From Terriglobales bacterium (GTDB taxonomy: Bacteria; Acidobacteriota; Terriglobia; Terriglobales; Acidobacteriaceae): 64,000 bases of DNA. The stretch spans positions 124,001 to 188,000 of the forward strand of contig JAICSO010000004.1 of assembly GCA_025936825.1 (NCBI GenBank). Reading direction: 5' to 3'. Below are positions 24,726 through 35,440 of the stretch, in pieces. How positions within the stretch are numbered: position 1 is the stretch's first letter; each line of letters begins with the position of its first letter. The notes beneath the pieces are model-generated. The model had not been told where the DNA came from, did not search any database, and saw only the letters and a list, made by a program, of their open reading frames with translations. Made by a program: the position numbers and the translations under genes.

Positions 24726-25298
24726 CTACTTACTCCCTTGATCAACTTGCAGATTGTCCGTCACGGAGAACACGTTCGGAACGCTTTTGGCTTGCATCTC
24801 AGCCGTCTGCTTGTCCATTTGGTTTGCGACCGCACCTTCTAATGTCACGTGGCCGCCGCTAACGATGATGTGGATCGGCGGCACGGCCCGCAGACTGTAG
24901 GGGGCGAGGCTGCTGTTTCCATAGATCGCACGGTAGGTTGCCATCCTGATCTGGTCGTCCATTGGAGAAGTAGGGAGGATCTGAATTTGGTTTTCCACGC
25001 GTTCAACACCCTCGATATGTTTCACCACGTTTTCTGCGTCCGTTTTTAGAGAGGGTCGTGCCACTTGCCCGACGAGCGTTACGCTGCCGTCAGGAGCAAC
25101 TCGGTAACCGAGGTTGTCAAATACCCCGTAATAAGGAAGCAGGAGCAGTTCGTGGCGAACCTCTCTGTTGATACGTTCAACTCCTACCTGGCTCAGTGGC
25201 CGTGAAGCCGGTTGTTGCGCCGGAACCGCGCTCTGGGCCGCTAGAGCGGTGGGGATGAACAAGGCGGCGATCAGGGTTTTCAATAATTCTCGCAGCAT
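24726..25298 (-). CDS. Secreted protein with two BON domains
   Basis: 190 residues from ATG 25298, which is preceded by GGAGG; the longer start at 25337 lacks one. The signal peptide is L-I-A-A-L-F-I-P-T-A-L-A-A-Q. BON 1 (about 42-108) contains G-S-V-T-L-V-G-Q-V..V-E-G-V-E-R-V-E-N-Q-I; BON 2 contains G-H-V-T-L-E-G-A-V and V-F-S-V-T-D-N-L. BON proteins are periplasmic and bind membrane or peptidoglycan; OsmY-like envelope-stress roles are known. The gene is monocistronic. Confidence 0.87.
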   Translation of the reverse strand: MLRELLKTLIAALFIPTALAAQSAVPAQQPASRPLSQVGVERINREVRHELLLLPYYGVFDNLGYRVAPDGSVTLVGQVARPSLKTDAENVVKHIEGVERVENQIQILPTSPMDDQIRMATYRAIYGNSSLAPYSLRAVPPIHIIVSGGHVTLEGAVANQMDKQTAEMQAKSVPNVFSVTDNLQVDQGSK

Positions 25299-25431
25299 AG
25301 CACTCCTCCCATCGTGCAGTAGATGGGAGAAATCCACTCCGAGGGAATCAGCACAAAAATGTATATTGCTGGGGATTGCTCCTTAACGTGCAGCAGTTCC
25401 GATCCCAGCGGGAAGCGACTCGTGAAAATGA

Positions 25432-25821
25432 TCAGTATCGGTATTCGTCGTCATAGTCGCGATCTCTCCACCCGCGATTTGTGCTTTGATATCCCCTGCG
25501 AAACCCGCGACGATATCCGTCACGATAGCCGTCCTGAAAAGCCTCGATTGGTCCCATCCATCTGCGGTATCCGTGAGTCGCGTCTCGCAGAGCTCTCACA
25601 TTGATGTCCCCAGGATCATTCTCTCGTCCCTCGTGCTGGCCTTTGCCGAAGCCGTCGCGGTAACCATTCTGATAGCCGTATTGGTGGGCCTGCTCTGCAT
25701 TGGCTCGGTAGTGGTAATCGTCATCGTAGCCATACTGGGCAAAAGCAGAACCGCCGAGCACGACCGTTGCGCCAAGCGCCAAGCTAAGGCCAAGAACACT
25801 CTTTGCGACAAATCGTTTCAC
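25432..25821 (-). CDS. Small secreted RGY/YRDG-rich repeat protein
   Basis: A 129-residue exported protein with a clear signal peptide (L-G-L-S-L-A-L-G-A-T-V-V-L-G-G-S-A-F-A). The mature part is rich in Tyr, Gly, Arg and Asp, with a twice-used unit: Y-Q-N-G-Y-R-D-G-F-G-K-G and F-Q-D-G-Y-R-D-G-Y-R-R-G-F-R-R-G-Y. The regular aromatic/charged spacing suggests a helical or fibre-forming surface protein. No enzyme motif is visible. The start is preceded by GGAGG in reverse. Confidence 0.75.
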   Translation of the reverse strand: MKRFVAKSVLGLSLALGATVVLGGSAFAQYGYDDDYHYRANAEQAHQYGYQNGYRDGFGKGQHEGRENDPGDINVRALRDATHGYRRWMGPIEAFQDGYRDGYRRGFRRGYQSTNRGWRDRDYDDEYRY

Positions 25822-25979
25822 GATATCCTCCTACGAGTGGCAGGAGTGAAAACACGGCTCGAAGCGTTTTGTCTCGCTGGCGAGTTTGGGAAAACGCTGT
25901 ATTCGGCCTAGGTGACAAGGCAAAACAAGCTGCCGTGGAAGTTCGACTGGGCGCACTTTGAGTTGGACCTTACGGCCTT

Positions 25980-27533
25980 TTACTGCAGGTTCTGCAGCAC
26001 CAGCGCACGGTCCATCCCCGCGAAGTGCAGTTCCAGCAGCGGGCGCGATTTATCCTGTTGAATTTGATAGACGTACTCGTTATTCAAGAACTTCGAATCG
26101 CGATGTATCCACTTGCCGTTTACCGCAGCGACGAGGTACCGCCCTTGCATGAACTTGATCTTGGTATCTGTGACGTAGGTTTCCCACCCAATGCTGAGAT
26201 CTCCGGTGGGTAGTTGAGAACCATGTACGCTTACCCGCGAATGAAAAGAGAAATCTCGTGAGCCTCTTTCGTAAGGGCGCGGCTCGTATCCGTGCGACAG
26301 CAATTTGTCTCTCAGTTGTTTTTCAGCAGCTTCGTTGTTGTAGGGGCCCGCGAGCACCTGGTAAGAACTCATCCAAAGATGCCCCCTCTGCACAACCGAA
26401 GTTCGTACTCCGAGCTGTGCGATTTTATTACTCAGATTCTGCGCCATCCAGTCCTTCTTGAATCGTCCAACATCGAAAAACATCTGTAAGTCCGAGCGGG
26501 CATTCAGCGGAGAGACGCCTACAGCCAGGGGCGCCACCGGTTCATTGTGAATCAACGTGGCAACTTGATTCATCGTGGGATTTGACACCTGTGCTTGCGA
26601 AGTCACCGCTGCAAAACTAGGGGCGCTGATCGGCGTCGGCATGGATTGACTTTGAGTGGAGCCGACACTCTTTGTACCTAAAATGCTCGTTTCGTGCGCC
26701 TTGGCCTGCTCGAGCTTTGGTCTGAGAGGCACAGGTTGCGTGCCTCGGGGCTGACTTGGAGTTGGGAACGAAGCAAGAACCGCGATTGGCCGCTTGTCAT
26801 CGCTGGATGCATTCTCATGTTGGGCAGTCGTTGTCGGAAAAGACGAATTTGCTTCCACCGTCTTAGCACTCGCGGCGAGTTTCACCGGAATAGCAGAAGG
26901 TGCTGTTGTGGAACTTACCATCGCGGGACGTGCGTTTTCGGGTGCAACGCCGCGGTCGCGATTTGCTCCCAATCGCTCGCCCATCCGAATCAGCGATTCG
27001 CCGAATTCGCGCCGGTGGGCGTAGCAAAACAGCACGAGTGCAAATGCAAACATCGACAACGTGAATCCGCTCGCCAACCCGCGCGCAAATCCACTTACTT
27101 TCAGACGTCTTCCAGATTTCCACCACGCCAACGCAGGCTCAAAGGAGAAGACTGAGCGAGGAGAGCGATTGGTCGGCAACGCTTTGAGCAGAGCGGCCCC
27201 CAGTGTAGATCGCTCAACAGGAACCGGACCAGACTTACGTATCCAGCCAAGAATTTGTTCTCGAGCTTCTGCAGTTAGCGTGTTGAATCGTACGCCGCCA
27301 ATCTTCTGGAATTCGTCCGTCCACACCAGTTCACCGCAGATGTCCACTCTCCGGTTCTGTTCTTGTACAGAAAAACGAAGAGGTGCGGTCGGATCGACGG
27401 GAGCCATGGAATGAAACCCTAGTCCCTCTCCCGAGGCATTCAGAACAATGGCGCCATTGTCTGGTTCGATATGGATGTAGGCGACTTGGTCGAGCTTCGT
27501 CCTGTGGGCGAGACGGCGGTCCGCATCTGGCAT
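25980..27533 (-). CDS. PilZ - membrane helix - SPOR fusion protein
   Basis: 517 residues from ATG 27533 (M-P-D-A-D-R-R-L-A-H-R). The N-terminal PilZ domain (about 1-105) keeps both c-di-GMP motifs, R-L-A-H-R and N-A-S-G-E-G. One membrane helix follows near 160-180 (F-T-L-S-M-F-A-F-A-L-V-L-F). A long Pro/Ser/Ala-rich linker leads to a SPOR-like domain (about 335-430, D-V-G-R-F-K-K..V-L-A-G-P-Y-N-N-E-A-A-E) and a C-terminal domain of about 85 residues that I do not recognise. SPOR domains bind denuded peptidoglycan, so the protein could link cytoplasmic c-di-GMP to the cell wall. Confidence 0.82.
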   Translation of the reverse strand: MPDADRRLAHRTKLDQVAYIHIEPDNGAIVLNASGEGLGFHSMAPVDPTAPLRFSVQEQNRRVDICGELVWTDEFQKIGGVRFNTLTAEAREQILGWIRKSGPVPVERSTLGAALLKALPTNRSPRSVFSFEPALAWWKSGRRLKVSGFARGLASGFTLSMFAFALVLFCYAHRREFGESLIRMGERLGANRDRGVAPENARPAMVSSTTAPSAIPVKLAASAKTVEANSSFPTTTAQHENASSDDKRPIAVLASFPTPSQPRGTQPVPLRPKLEQAKAHETSILGTKSVGSTQSQSMPTPISAPSFAAVTSQAQVSNPTMNQVATLIHNEPVAPLAVGVSPLNARSDLQMFFDVGRFKKDWMAQNLSNKIAQLGVRTSVVQRGHLWMSSYQVLAGPYNNEAAEKQLRDKLLSHGYEPRPYERGSRDFSFHSRVSVHGSQLPTGDLSIGWETYVTDTKIKFMQGRYLVAAVNGKWIHRDSKFLNNEYVYQIQQDKSRPLLELHFAGMDRALVLQNLQ

Positions 27534-27655
27534 GGCACACCTAGGCAGTGAAAATTCAGACGAGCGGCGCAGAACTACCAGGACGAAGAGAGCAGGCGAC
27601 GCAAAATGCAGAACGACAAGTTCGTTTCCGTGCGCAGAAATATACACTGGCGCCC

Positions 27656-27695
27656 GTCCCGGCACAATGAGTTTCTGTACTCACAATGCCGGGAC
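27656..27695 (-). terminator. Long hairpin, possible terminator of the TPR gene
   Basis: GTCCCGGCA and TGCCGGGAC pair, extended by TGAGT/ACTCA inside, between the TPR gene stop and the PilZ-SPOR gene. No T-tract follows, so it could also be an mRNA-stabilising structure. Confidence 0.5.
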
Positions 27696-27743
27696 AGCGT
27701 CCGTGAGGGTAATAGTTACTACCGATCAGTTTGGAGATTGAAC

Positions 27744-28568
27744 CTACTTCGCGGGCGTGCTGCCGCCGCTTTCCTTCGTGGCCTTGTCGCGTACGGCCCC
27801 CAGGAGCTTTTGCACGTTGGCATCCGAGCCCGCGTACTTCAGACCTTCATTGGCGGTGGCGATCGCGTCGGGATATTTCTTCAGGTGCTCCTGGGCGAGC
27901 GCGAGGTAGTACCAGTTAAAGGGATCCGGTTGCGCCTTGGTGAGCTCGGTTGTAGTTTTCAGTTCTGTTTCCGCCGCCGCGTAGTTTTCCGTCTTCAGAT
28001 CGGTGACGCCGAGCGCCGAGTGTGCGATTCCCTTCAAAATGTTTTTGTACATGGCTGCCTGTTCCGGCGTGACCTGCGCCGGCGGCTTGAACGCCGTGTC
28101 GATCGTCTCGAGCGCCAAATTCGCGTTCTTGGTGATCTCCGCCACCTTCTGCGGGTCAGGATTGGGTTGCGTCAGCTGGTCTGACAGCACCATGGCCGAG
28201 ATCACCAGCGCGACCGAATTCGTGGTGTCGAGCTGCAACACCTTTTCCGCCATCTCCAGCGACTTGGCCGACTGGTTCTCGGTCTGATACTCGTGCATCG
28301 CGCGCAGGTAGAGGTTCTCGCGCATCTCGCTGTCCGGATATTTCGCCGCAAAATCGTCGGCAGCCTTCTCCATCGCCGGACCGCCTGTGATCACCGCCGC
28401 GGCGTTGTAATCGTTCAACTCAGCTTGGGTTTTGGGGTGCGGCCCCGGCTGCTGTTGCGCCGGCTGAGTTCCTTGCGCCTGCGATCCCTGAGCCGGTTTC
28501 GAGTTCTGCTTCTGTGCGGCCACGCTCGCGCTCAGCAAAACTATCAGGAAAATAAAAAATGATTTCAC
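27744..28568 (-). CDS. Secreted tetratricopeptide-repeat protein
   Basis: 274 residues with a signal peptide (F-F-I-F-L-I-V-L-L-S-A-S-V-A-A-Q), a Gln/Pro-rich spacer (residues 20-45) and TPR-like helical pairs, for example D-N-Y-A-A-A-E-T-E-L-K and W-Y-Y-L-A-L-A-Q-E-H-L-K-K-Y-P-D-A-I-A. I favour GTG 28568, because AGGAG lies eight bases before it; ATG 28586 has no ribosome site of its own. It acts as a periplasmic scaffold of unknown partner. It is separated from the PilZ-SPOR gene by the hairpin. Confidence 0.75.
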   Translation of the reverse strand: MKSFFIFLIVLLSASVAAQKQNSKPAQGSQAQGTQPAQQQPGPHPKTQAELNDYNAAAVITGGPAMEKAADDFAAKYPDSEMRENLYLRAMHEYQTENQSAKSLEMAEKVLQLDTTNSVALVISAMVLSDQLTQPNPDPQKVAEITKNANLALETIDTAFKPPAQVTPEQAAMYKNILKGIAHSALGVTDLKTENYAAAETELKTTTELTKAQPDPFNWYYLALAQEHLKKYPDAIATANEGLKYAGSDANVQKLLGAVRDKATKESGGSTPAK

Positions 28569-28599
28569 GATGAATGCTCCTTTCAATCGTCCCGGAGGT

Positions 28600-28942
28600 C
28601 ACACGATCCCGGAATTTCCAGAGCCAACCCAGAAAATAGACCGAGCTAGTCTATCCCGAATCGTGGGTGCGTGGGTGCGCCACATCGCCGTGGGTCGCAC
28701 ATTCCTGTGTGGGTCGGACATTCTTGTCCGACACAGGCCGTAGGCAACCACGGTTCAGGGTTTCCGATGTGGAAAGCGCATAGTCCAGACTACGACCCCT
28801 GTTCACACCTCACAGACATCAGCCATTGGAAAGAAAACAATGTCGGTGTTAGGCAGGTGGCAAAACACGAGGAGTGTCGGACAGGAATGTCCGAACCCAC
28901 ACGAGAGGACTTGTCGGACAAGAATGTCCGGCCCACATAATC
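28600..28942. repeat. Intergenic region with inverted gtcggacaagaatgtccg repeats
   Basis: Between lon and the TPR gene. 'gtgggtcggacattcttgtc' (28711-28730) and 'gtcggacaagaatgtccggc' (28915-28934) are inverted copies, with a third partial copy near 28877-28898. A fourth copy lies at 59288-59311. No gene is seen. Confidence 0.7.
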
Positions 28943-31348
28943 CTACTGATGAGCGCTCGGAGCTTCCGAGTCCCCCATCGATGCAATCGTGGGCTGCTCG
29001 GCGGGGATCTCCACCACCGGCAGGGCCTGTTCCAGAGCCACTGCCAGCACCTGGTCCATCGTGTCGACGAAGTGCAGCTTCATGGCGCTGCGCAGGTTCT
29101 CGGGAACTTCGGCCAGGTCCTTCTCATTGTCCTTGGGAAGGATGACCTCGAACAATCCCGCGCGGTGTGCGGCGAGGAGCTTTTCTTTCAATCCGCCGAT
29201 GGGCAGAACTTTGCCGCGCAGCGTGATTTCGCCGGTCATCGCGATGTCGCGGCGAACCGGAATCTTGCTCAGCGCGCTGGAAATCGCAGTCGCAATCGTA
29301 ATGCCCGCGGACGGGCCATCTTTTGGAATGGCGCCTTCGGGCACGTGCACGTGAATGTCGAAGCTGCGATAGAAGTCGCGTGTCAGTCCCAGGCGCTGTG
29401 CGCGTGAGCGGATGTACGACATGGCCGCATGCGCCGACTCCTGCATCACGTCGCCGAGTTTGCCGGTCAGCGTGAGCTTACCCTTGCCGTCCACCACGGT
29501 GGCTTCGGTGGAGAGAATCGACCCGCCGACTTCGGTCCACGCCAGGCCGGTAACCAGGCCGACTTCGCTCTTCTCGTGCGCGAGGGTGTCGCGGAACTTG
29601 ATCACGCCGAGGAAGTCGTTCACATTCTCACCGGTGATGGTGGTGGTGTAATTCGACCCTTCCTTCACCACCTTGCGCGCGACCTTGCGGCAGACGTTGC
29701 CGATCTCGCGCTCCAGGTTGCGGACGCCGGCTTCGCGCGTGTAGCTGCGAATCAGCGAAGTGATGGCCTCGTCGGTGAACTTGATGTTCTTTTCGTTCAG
29801 CCCCGCCGCTTCCATCTGCTTCTTCACCAGGAACTGCTTGGCAATCTCCACCTTCTCCGGTTCGGTGTACCCGTGCAGCCGCAGCACTTCCATGCGGTCC
29901 TGCAGGGCCGGCGGGATGGTGTGCATCACGTTGGCGGTGGCAATGAAGAACACTTGCGAGAGGTCGTACTCAACATCGAGATAGTGATCGACGAACATGA
30001 AGTTCTGCTCGGGATCGAGCACTTCGAGCAGCGCGGCCGACGGATCACCGCGGAAATCCATCGACATCTTGTCCACTTCGTCGAGCATAAAGACTGGGTT
30101 CTTGGTGCCCGCCTTCTTCATCATCTGGATGATCTGGCCGGGCAGCGCGCCGATATAAGTGCGGCGATGGCCGCGAACTTCAGCTTCGTCGCGTACGCCG
30201 CCGAGCGACATGCGAACAAACTTGCGGCCGGTGGCCTTCGCGATCGACATGCCCAGCGAAGTTTTGCCGACGCCCGGAGGTCCGACGAAGCACAGGATCG
30301 AGCCTTTGGGATTCTTCACCAACTGGCGCACGGCGAGAAATTCAAGGATGCGCTCCTTGATTTTCTCCAGCCCATAATGATCTTCGTTTAGAACTTTTTC
30401 GGCGCGCGAGATGTTGCGAATTTCTTTGGACCGCTTCTTCCACGGCACTGCGAGGAGCCAGTCGAGGTAGTTGCGCGAGACGGTCGACTCGGCGGACATC
30501 GGCGGCATCGCTTCCAGCTTCTTGAGCTCCTGGATGGCCTTGTCCTTGACCTCTTTCGGCATGCCGGCGTTTTCGATCTTCTTCTTGAGTTCGTCGAATT
30601 CGCTCTTTTCGCCGCGGCCCAGCTCTTTCTGGATGGCCTTGATCTTCTCGTTGAGGTAGTACTCTTTCTGCGCCCGCTCCATCTGGCGCTTCACGCGCGA
30701 CTGGATGGTGCGGTCCATGTTGAGCTTTTCAATTTCAACGTCGAGAACGTCGCCAATTCGCGTGAGGCGCTCGGCAGGATCAAAAATTTCGAGCAGTTCC
30801 TGCTTCTCTTCAATCGAAAGCTGCAGGTTTGCAGCGATGGTGTCGGTGAGCTTCGCCGGGTCCTCCATGCGGACGGCGGCGATCATGGTCTCGTAATTCA
30901 GCGATTGGCACAGCTTCACGTACTGCTCAAAGAGCGACGTGACCCGCTGCATTGCCTGCTCAAGGGTGGCATTGGTCTCGACGGCGTAGCGCGCAAGACG
31001 CACCGTGGCTTGCATGAAGCCTTCAGCTTCGGTGATCTGCAGAACTTTACCGCGCTCAATTCCTTCCACCAGGACCTTGATGTTGCCATCCGGCAACTTC
31101 AAACTCTGCACGATGTTTACAACTGTCCCGACCTGGTAGATCTCATTCGCCTTGGGCTCATCCACGCTGGCGTCGTGCTGCGTGGCCAGAAAGATCTTCT
31201 TGTCCGCGGCCAGCGCCTCTTCGAGCGCCCGTATGCTGGACTCTCTTCCAACCACAAAGGGCGTCATCATGTGGGGGAAGATGACCACATCGCGGATGGG
31301 CATCATGGGGAGTTTGCGGGTCTCGAATTTTTCCTTGGCAGTGGTCAA
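28943..31348 (-). CDS. lon: ATP-dependent protease Lon
   Basis: About 801 residues, normal for bacterial LonA. LON substrate domain from [13 protein letters not shown]; coiled helices with [14 protein letters not shown]+ module with Walker A G-P-P-G-V-G-K-T (about 356-363) and Walker [12 protein letters not shown]-terminal serine protease with K-D-G-P-S-A-G-I-T and a downstream Lys. I choose TTG 31348 because GGAG lies six bases upstream; TTG 31360 has none. It degrades misfolded and regulatory proteins. It is last in the tig-clpP-clpX-lon series. Confidence 0.95.
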   Translation of the reverse strand: MTTAKEKFETRKLPMMPIRDVVIFPHMMTPFVVGRESSIRALEEALAADKKIFLATQHDASVDEPKANEIYQVGTVVNIVQSLKLPDGNIKVLVEGIERGKVLQITEAEGFMQATVRLARYAVETNATLEQAMQRVTSLFEQYVKLCQSLNYETMIAAVRMEDPAKLTDTIAANLQLSIEEKQELLEIFDPAERLTRIGDVLDVEIEKLNMDRTIQSRVKRQMERAQKEYYLNEKIKAIQKELGRGEKSEFDELKKKIENAGMPKEVKDKAIQELKKLEAMPPMSAESTVSRNYLDWLLAVPWKKRSKEIRNISRAEKVLNEDHYGLEKIKERILEFLAVRQLVKNPKGSILCFVGPPGVGKTSLGMSIAKATGRKFVRMSLGGVRDEAEVRGHRRTYIGALPGQIIQMMKKAGTKNPVFMLDEVDKMSMDFRGDPSAALLEVLDPEQNFMFVDHYLDVEYDLSQVFFIATANVMHTIPPALQDRMEVLRLHGYTEPEKVEIAKQFLVKKQMEAAGLNEKNIKFTDEAITSLIRSYTREAGVRNLEREIGNVCRKVARKVVKEGSNYTTTITGENVNDFLGVIKFRDTLAHEKSEVGLVTGLAWTEVGGSILSTEATVVDGKGKLTLTGKLGDVMQESAHAAMSYIRSRAQRLGLTRDFYRSFDIHVHVPEGAIPKDGPSAGITIATAISSALSKIPVRRDIAMTGEITLRGKVLPIGGLKEKLLAAHRAGLFEVILPKDNEKDLAEVPENLRSAMKLHFVDTMDQVLAVALEQALPVVEIPAEQPTIASMGDSEAPSAHQ

Positions 31349-31814
31349 TGAAGGCTCCAAAAGCGGCTTCAGGCGTCAGGCTCTAGGAGTCAGGCACCTG
31401 GGCTTTACCTAGTCTATCAAGGCAAGCAAGATTGCATGTACAGGAAAGTTAAGAACTGCAAGCAGAGAACTAAAGGCCAAAGCAGATTCTACGAACGCCG
31501 TCAAGAAACCTCGTGCCGTCCGCTGAAGCGGACTCGGATCAGCCACCATACTCTCCCGGCACTTACGTGTTTGGGTGAGAACTCTTCTTTCGCTCCTCCG
31601 GAGCTTGCCTTTCCCACTTCTACCCGGGGCTCACGCCCCGGGCTTCATTCTTGCGCCGCTCCGCGGCTGTGAAATACGAGTCGTTTTCCCGTGCAATCGG
31701 GATGATCGAGTTGTCACACAGACTCTTACGTGCGGGGCTGTTTATATTCCGCCGCTGCGCGGCTAGTGCCGAGCTATCCCGGCGGTTTCGCCAGCGCGGA
31801 GCCTCTAACCGCTC
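31349..31814. repeat. Intergenic region with dispersed CCCGGGGC repeat
   Basis: About 465 bases between clpX and lon. 'ctacccggggctcacg' then 'ccccgggcttcattc' at 31619-31648, with a 'cgccgctccgcggctgtg' tail, is the second copy of the repeat at 7655. A further 'cgccgctgcgcggctagtgc' hairpin lies near 31750. No gene is supported. The lon promoter should lie near 31380-31440. Confidence 0.6.
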
Positions 31815-33104
31815 CTATCCAGCTTTTTCCATCATTGTCAGCGAGACGTTGCGTTTTTCCACCATCTCGCGGGTGACTTCGAACTCTTTTACTTTCTTCT
31901 GGCTAGGCAGGTGGTACATGAGGTCGAGCATCAGCTCTTCGAGGATCATGCGCAGGCCGCGGGCCCCCACTTTGCGGACCATGGCCTGGCGGGCAACGGC
32001 GCGCAGGGCGTCATCGCTAAACTTCAGGCGCACATTCTCGAACTCGAACAAACGCTGATACTGCTTAACGATGGCATTCTTCGGGCGGGTGAGGATCTCG
32101 ATCAGGGCAGCTTCGTCGAGTTCCTCCAAAACACCGACCACAGGCAGACGGCCAACGAACTCTGGGATTAAGCCGAACTTAATGAGATCTTCCGGCTGAA
32201 CTTCGCTCACCAGCTCGGCCTTGTTTTTATTGGCGAGGGCGTCGGCCTGGGCCTGCTTGGCTTCTTCCTCGTCCGTGCGGAAGCCGAGGGCCTTCTTGCC
32301 GGCGCGACGGCCAATCACTTTATCCAAGCCGACAAACGCGCCGCCGCAGATAAAGAGAATGTTGGTGGTGTCGACGGGCGTGAATTCCTGGTGCGGATGC
32401 TTGCGTCCGCCTTGCGGGGGAACGTTAGCAATGGTGCCCTCAAGGATTTTGAGGAGCGCCTGCTGTACGCCTTCGCCGGAAACGTCGCGGGTGATGGACG
32501 GGTTCTCGTCCTTGCGGCCGATCTTGTCAACTTCGTCGATGTAGATAATGCCGGTCTGGGCGCGGCCCACATCGCCATCGGCGGCCTGGAGCAGCTTCAG
32601 GATGATGTTCTCGACGTCCTCGCCGACGTATCCAGCTTCGGTCAGTGTGGTGGCGTCCACAATCGCGAATGGAACGTCCAGCATGCGGGCAAGCGTCTGA
32701 GCCAGAAGGGTTTTGCCGGTTCCCGTCGGACCGATCAGCATGATGTTGGACTTGGTGAGCTCAATTCCATCGCCACCAGTTCCGCGCTGGCGGTTCATGT
32801 AAATGCGCTTGTAGTGGTTGTAAACGGCGACCGCGAGTTTCTTTTTGGTCTGCTCCTGCCCAATGACGTACTCGTCGAGGAAAGCCTTCACTTCATGCGG
32901 CTTAGGAAGCTGGTTGGGGGTAGAAGCTGGCGGCGTAGCAGCCCGATCGTCTTCCAAAATGGAATTGCAGACGGCAACGCACTCGTCGCAGATGTAGGCC
33001 CGGGGATAGTCACTGGGCGAGGAGATGAGTTTAGCGACGGCGTCCTGCGACTTGTGGCAGAACGAGCAGCGAAGAATTTCTTCAGATCCGGTTCGGTTTT
33101 TCAA
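31815..33104 (-). CDS. clpX: ClpX unfoldase subunit
   Basis: A 429-residue AAA+ unfoldase that feeds substrates to ClpP. N-terminal C4 zinc domain (C-S-F-C-H-K .. I-C-D-E-C-V), Walker [12 protein letters not shown], Walker [11 protein letters not shown], sensor and pore loops including G-Y-V-G-E-D-V-E-N and [13 protein letters not shown]. The IGL-equivalent loop for ClpP docking lies in the middle region. The length is normal. It follows clpP by 148 bases on the same strand. Confidence 0.97.
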   Translation of the reverse strand: MKNRTGSEEILRCSFCHKSQDAVAKLISSPSDYPRAYICDECVAVCNSILEDDRAATPPASTPNQLPKPHEVKAFLDEYVIGQEQTKKKLAVAVYNHYKRIYMNRQRGTGGDGIELTKSNIMLIGPTGTGKTLLAQTLARMLDVPFAIVDATTLTEAGYVGEDVENIILKLLQAADGDVGRAQTGIIYIDEVDKIGRKDENPSITRDVSGEGVQQALLKILEGTIANVPPQGGRKHPHQEFTPVDTTNILFICGGAFVGLDKVIGRRAGKKALGFRTDEEEAKQAQADALANKNKAELVSEVQPEDLIKFGLIPEFVGRLPVVGVLEELDEAALIEILTRPKNAIVKQYQRLFEFENVRLKFSDDALRAVARQAMVRKVGARGLRMILEELMLDLMYHLPSQKKVKEFEVTREMVEKRNVSLTMMEKAG

Positions 33105-33252
33105 TCGGCCCCCTTCGACCTACAGCTACAGTCTGCTTGCCACTTCTGGAAAAACGCAAGAAGTGGAGCACCCACTGGTAACTGCGCTCCTCTGGCCGTC
33201 GTCGCTGCTCCGAACCCGCCCACAACGGGTCACGGAAGGGCGATCATACAGC

Positions 33253-33837
33253 CTAGCGAGTCTTATAGATGATATCGTCAACGATTCCGTATTCTTTGGC
33301 CTGCTGGGCGTTCATAATAAAGTCGCGTTCCACGTCCTTTTCGACCTTATCCAGCTTCTGGCCACTATGCTTCGCCAGCAACTGATTTGTAATCTCACGC
33401 ATACGGAGAATCTCGCGCGCATGGATGTCGATATCAGTTGCCTGGCCGGACAAGCCTCCCATCGAGGGCTGATGAATCAGAATTCTCGAATTGGGAAGCG
33501 CCAGCCGCTTCTTATTCTCCCCTGCGGAGAGCAATAAAGCTGCCATGCTGGCTGCCTGACCGATGCATATTGTAGTGACATCGTTCTTCACATACTGCAT
33601 CGTGTCGTAAATTGCCATACCGGCGGTAATCGACCCCCCGGGAGAATTTATATAGAGCTGGATGTCCTTCTCGGGGTCTTCCTGAGCCAGGAAGAGCATT
33701 TGGGCGATAACCAGGTTGGCGATATTGTCGTCGATAGGAGTGCCAATAAAGATAATGTTGTCGCGCAGCAGGCGCGAGTAGATGTCGTAGGCGCGTTCCC
33801 CCCGCCCGGTTTGCTCAATGACCATTGGGACAAGCAT
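33253..33837 (-). CDS. clpP: ClpP protease subunit
   Basis: A 194-residue serine peptidase forming the ClpP double ring. Catalytic Ser in G-Q-A-A-S-M-A-A, His in R-I-L-I-H-Q-P, Asp in D-V-E-R-D-F. The N-terminus [14 protein letters not shown] is canonical. I choose ATG 33837, six bases after a GGAG; ATG 33840 and an upstream in-frame GTG at 33867 are alternatives. It follows tig by about 90 bases in the usual tig-clpP-clpX order. Confidence 0.96.
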   Translation of the reverse strand: MLVPMVIEQTGRGERAYDIYSRLLRDNIIFIGTPIDDNIANLVIAQMLFLAQEDPEKDIQLYINSPGGSITAGMAIYDTMQYVKNDVTTICIGQAASMAALLLSAGENKKRLALPNSRILIHQPSMGGLSGQATDIDIHAREILRMREITNQLLAKHSGQKLDKVEKDVERDFIMNAQQAKEYGIVDDIIYKTR

Positions 33838-33926
33838 CATGCGCTCCTCTTTGTCGTTCACGTTCACACTCCTGCCCGGAATGTCCGGTTTCTGGAAAGA
33901 AAACTCGAAAACGCTACGGTTACGGT

Positions 33927-35201
33927 TTAAGCGGATTGGCGATACAGAAAGTCGAGGGCCTTTTCGTTGCGGATCCTGTTTCGGATTCTATCCAGCGCTC
34001 CATCCTTGGTCAAACGAGCGCGAATGTCGTCCGCGGCCTGATTGGTCTGTTTCGCCAGAGCTTCCACTTCCTGGTTGATTTCCTCGTCGCCGACCTGAAT
34101 ATTTTCGGTATCAGCGATTTTTTCCAAAAGTAGACTCGCCTTTACTTCCTGGACCGCTTGCTCTCGTTGGCCAGCGCGAAGGCGGCCGAAGTCCATCTTC
34201 TTCATGTGCTCCTGGCTCATGCCTTGCGCGGCGAGGGCGCGGAGACCACGCTCGAGCCGGATGTCGACCTGATGCTCGACCAGCGCCTCGGGCACTTCAA
34301 ACTCGTTGCGGCGAATGAGTTCGGCCAGAAGCTTGTCCTTCGCTTCGCGCTCGGCTTCGTGCTTGCGATCGTGCTCCATGCCTTCGCGGATGCGCTGCTT
34401 CACTTCGTCCAGCGTCTTGAAGTCGCCCACTTCCTTGGCAAAGTCGTCGTTAAGTTCGGGCAAGCTCTTCTGCTTGATCGCATTCACCTTCACCTTATAT
34501 GCAAAGGTCTTGCCGCGGAGGCGCTCGTCGGAGAAGTCGTCAGGATAATGAACGTCAAACGTGCGCTCGTCGCCAGGGTTCGCGCCGCTGAGATTCTCGG
34601 TGAACTCCGGCATGGTGTTCTTGCCGCCGATCTCGACCAGCACGTCGTCCATGTGGACGGGCTTGGTGTTCGCGTCTTCTTCTTTAGGCGTGCCGTCGAG
34701 CGAGACCTGGGCGAAGTCGCCGTCCTGGAGCCCGCGGCCCTCGACCGGTGAGTAGGTCGCCTTGCTTTCCTGGAGAGCTTTGAGCTGGTCTTCGACTTCG
34801 GGCTCGGTGACGTTGACCGCGGGATGCTCGGCGCGAAGCTCCTTGTAGCCTTCGACCTTGACCTCGGGCATGACTTCGAAGCTGGCCTTGAAGTGCAGGC
34901 CTTCGCCTTCGTGCACGTGGAGATCGGTGACACGCGGCTGCGAAACGGGAACCAGGCCAAGCCGCTCGGTTTCCTTGCGGAAATACTTGGGCACGAGCGC
35001 GTCGACGACATCGTTCTGGATGTCCTGCTTGAAGCGCTGGCGGATGATCGAAGCCGGCACGTGCCCGGCGCGGAAGCCCGGAATGCGGGCCAGCTTCTGA
35101 TACTTCTGAATGAGAGCGTCGGTCTCGCGGGTGACTTCCTCGGCGGGGACCTGAACTTCAATTTCTCGTTTCGTGCTCTCGGCAGTTTCGGTTGGACTCA
35201 C
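33927..35201 (-). CDS. tig: Trigger factor
   Basis: A 424-residue ribosome-associated chaperone and prolyl isomerase. The ribosome-binding signature region is present (G-F-R-A-G-H-V-P near residue 45, where the common motif is G-F-R-x-G-K-x-P), followed by a PPIase/FKBP domain (about 150-245, [10 protein letters not shown]) and a helical C-terminal arm. The K-to-H exchange in the ribosome motif is worth noting. It is first of the proteostasis cluster. Confidence 0.95.
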   Translation of the reverse strand: MSPTETAESTKREIEVQVPAEEVTRETDALIQKYQKLARIPGFRAGHVPASIIRQRFKQDIQNDVVDALVPKYFRKETERLGLVPVSQPRVTDLHVHEGEGLHFKASFEVMPEVKVEGYKELRAEHPAVNVTEPEVEDQLKALQESKATYSPVEGRGLQDGDFAQVSLDGTPKEEDANTKPVHMDDVLVEIGGKNTMPEFTENLSGANPGDERTFDVHYPDDFSDERLRGKTFAYKVKVNAIKQKSLPELNDDFAKEVGDFKTLDEVKQRIREGMEHDRKHEAEREAKDKLLAELIRRNEFEVPEALVEHQVDIRLERGLRALAAQGMSQEHMKKMDFGRLRAGQREQAVQEVKASLLLEKIADTENIQVGDEEINQEVEALAKQTNQAADDIRARLTKDGALDRIRNRIRNEKALDFLYRQSA

Positions 35202-35440
35202 GGGGAACCTTTCTTGAAAGATTTTAGAGACGGTGGAAGGGGAGCGTCAAACGAGGGGAGGGGCTCGAGATAGGAGATACGAAATGACACCCTATCTTGC
35301 ACGACTGGTGTGGCCGCTCACTATGTTTTTTCGACGCCTTCTCGCTTTAGCAGTTCTTCTTTGGAGACGCCGAGAACTTGCCTCACGGCAACATGAAACC
35401 GCTGGAAGTCGGTCGTGACGGGAACGAGCCGAGCTGGGGT

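Noticed and set aside
29429-30391. 320-residue open frame antisense to lon
   Set aside because: A shadow of a highly conserved gene; no ribosome site or domain.
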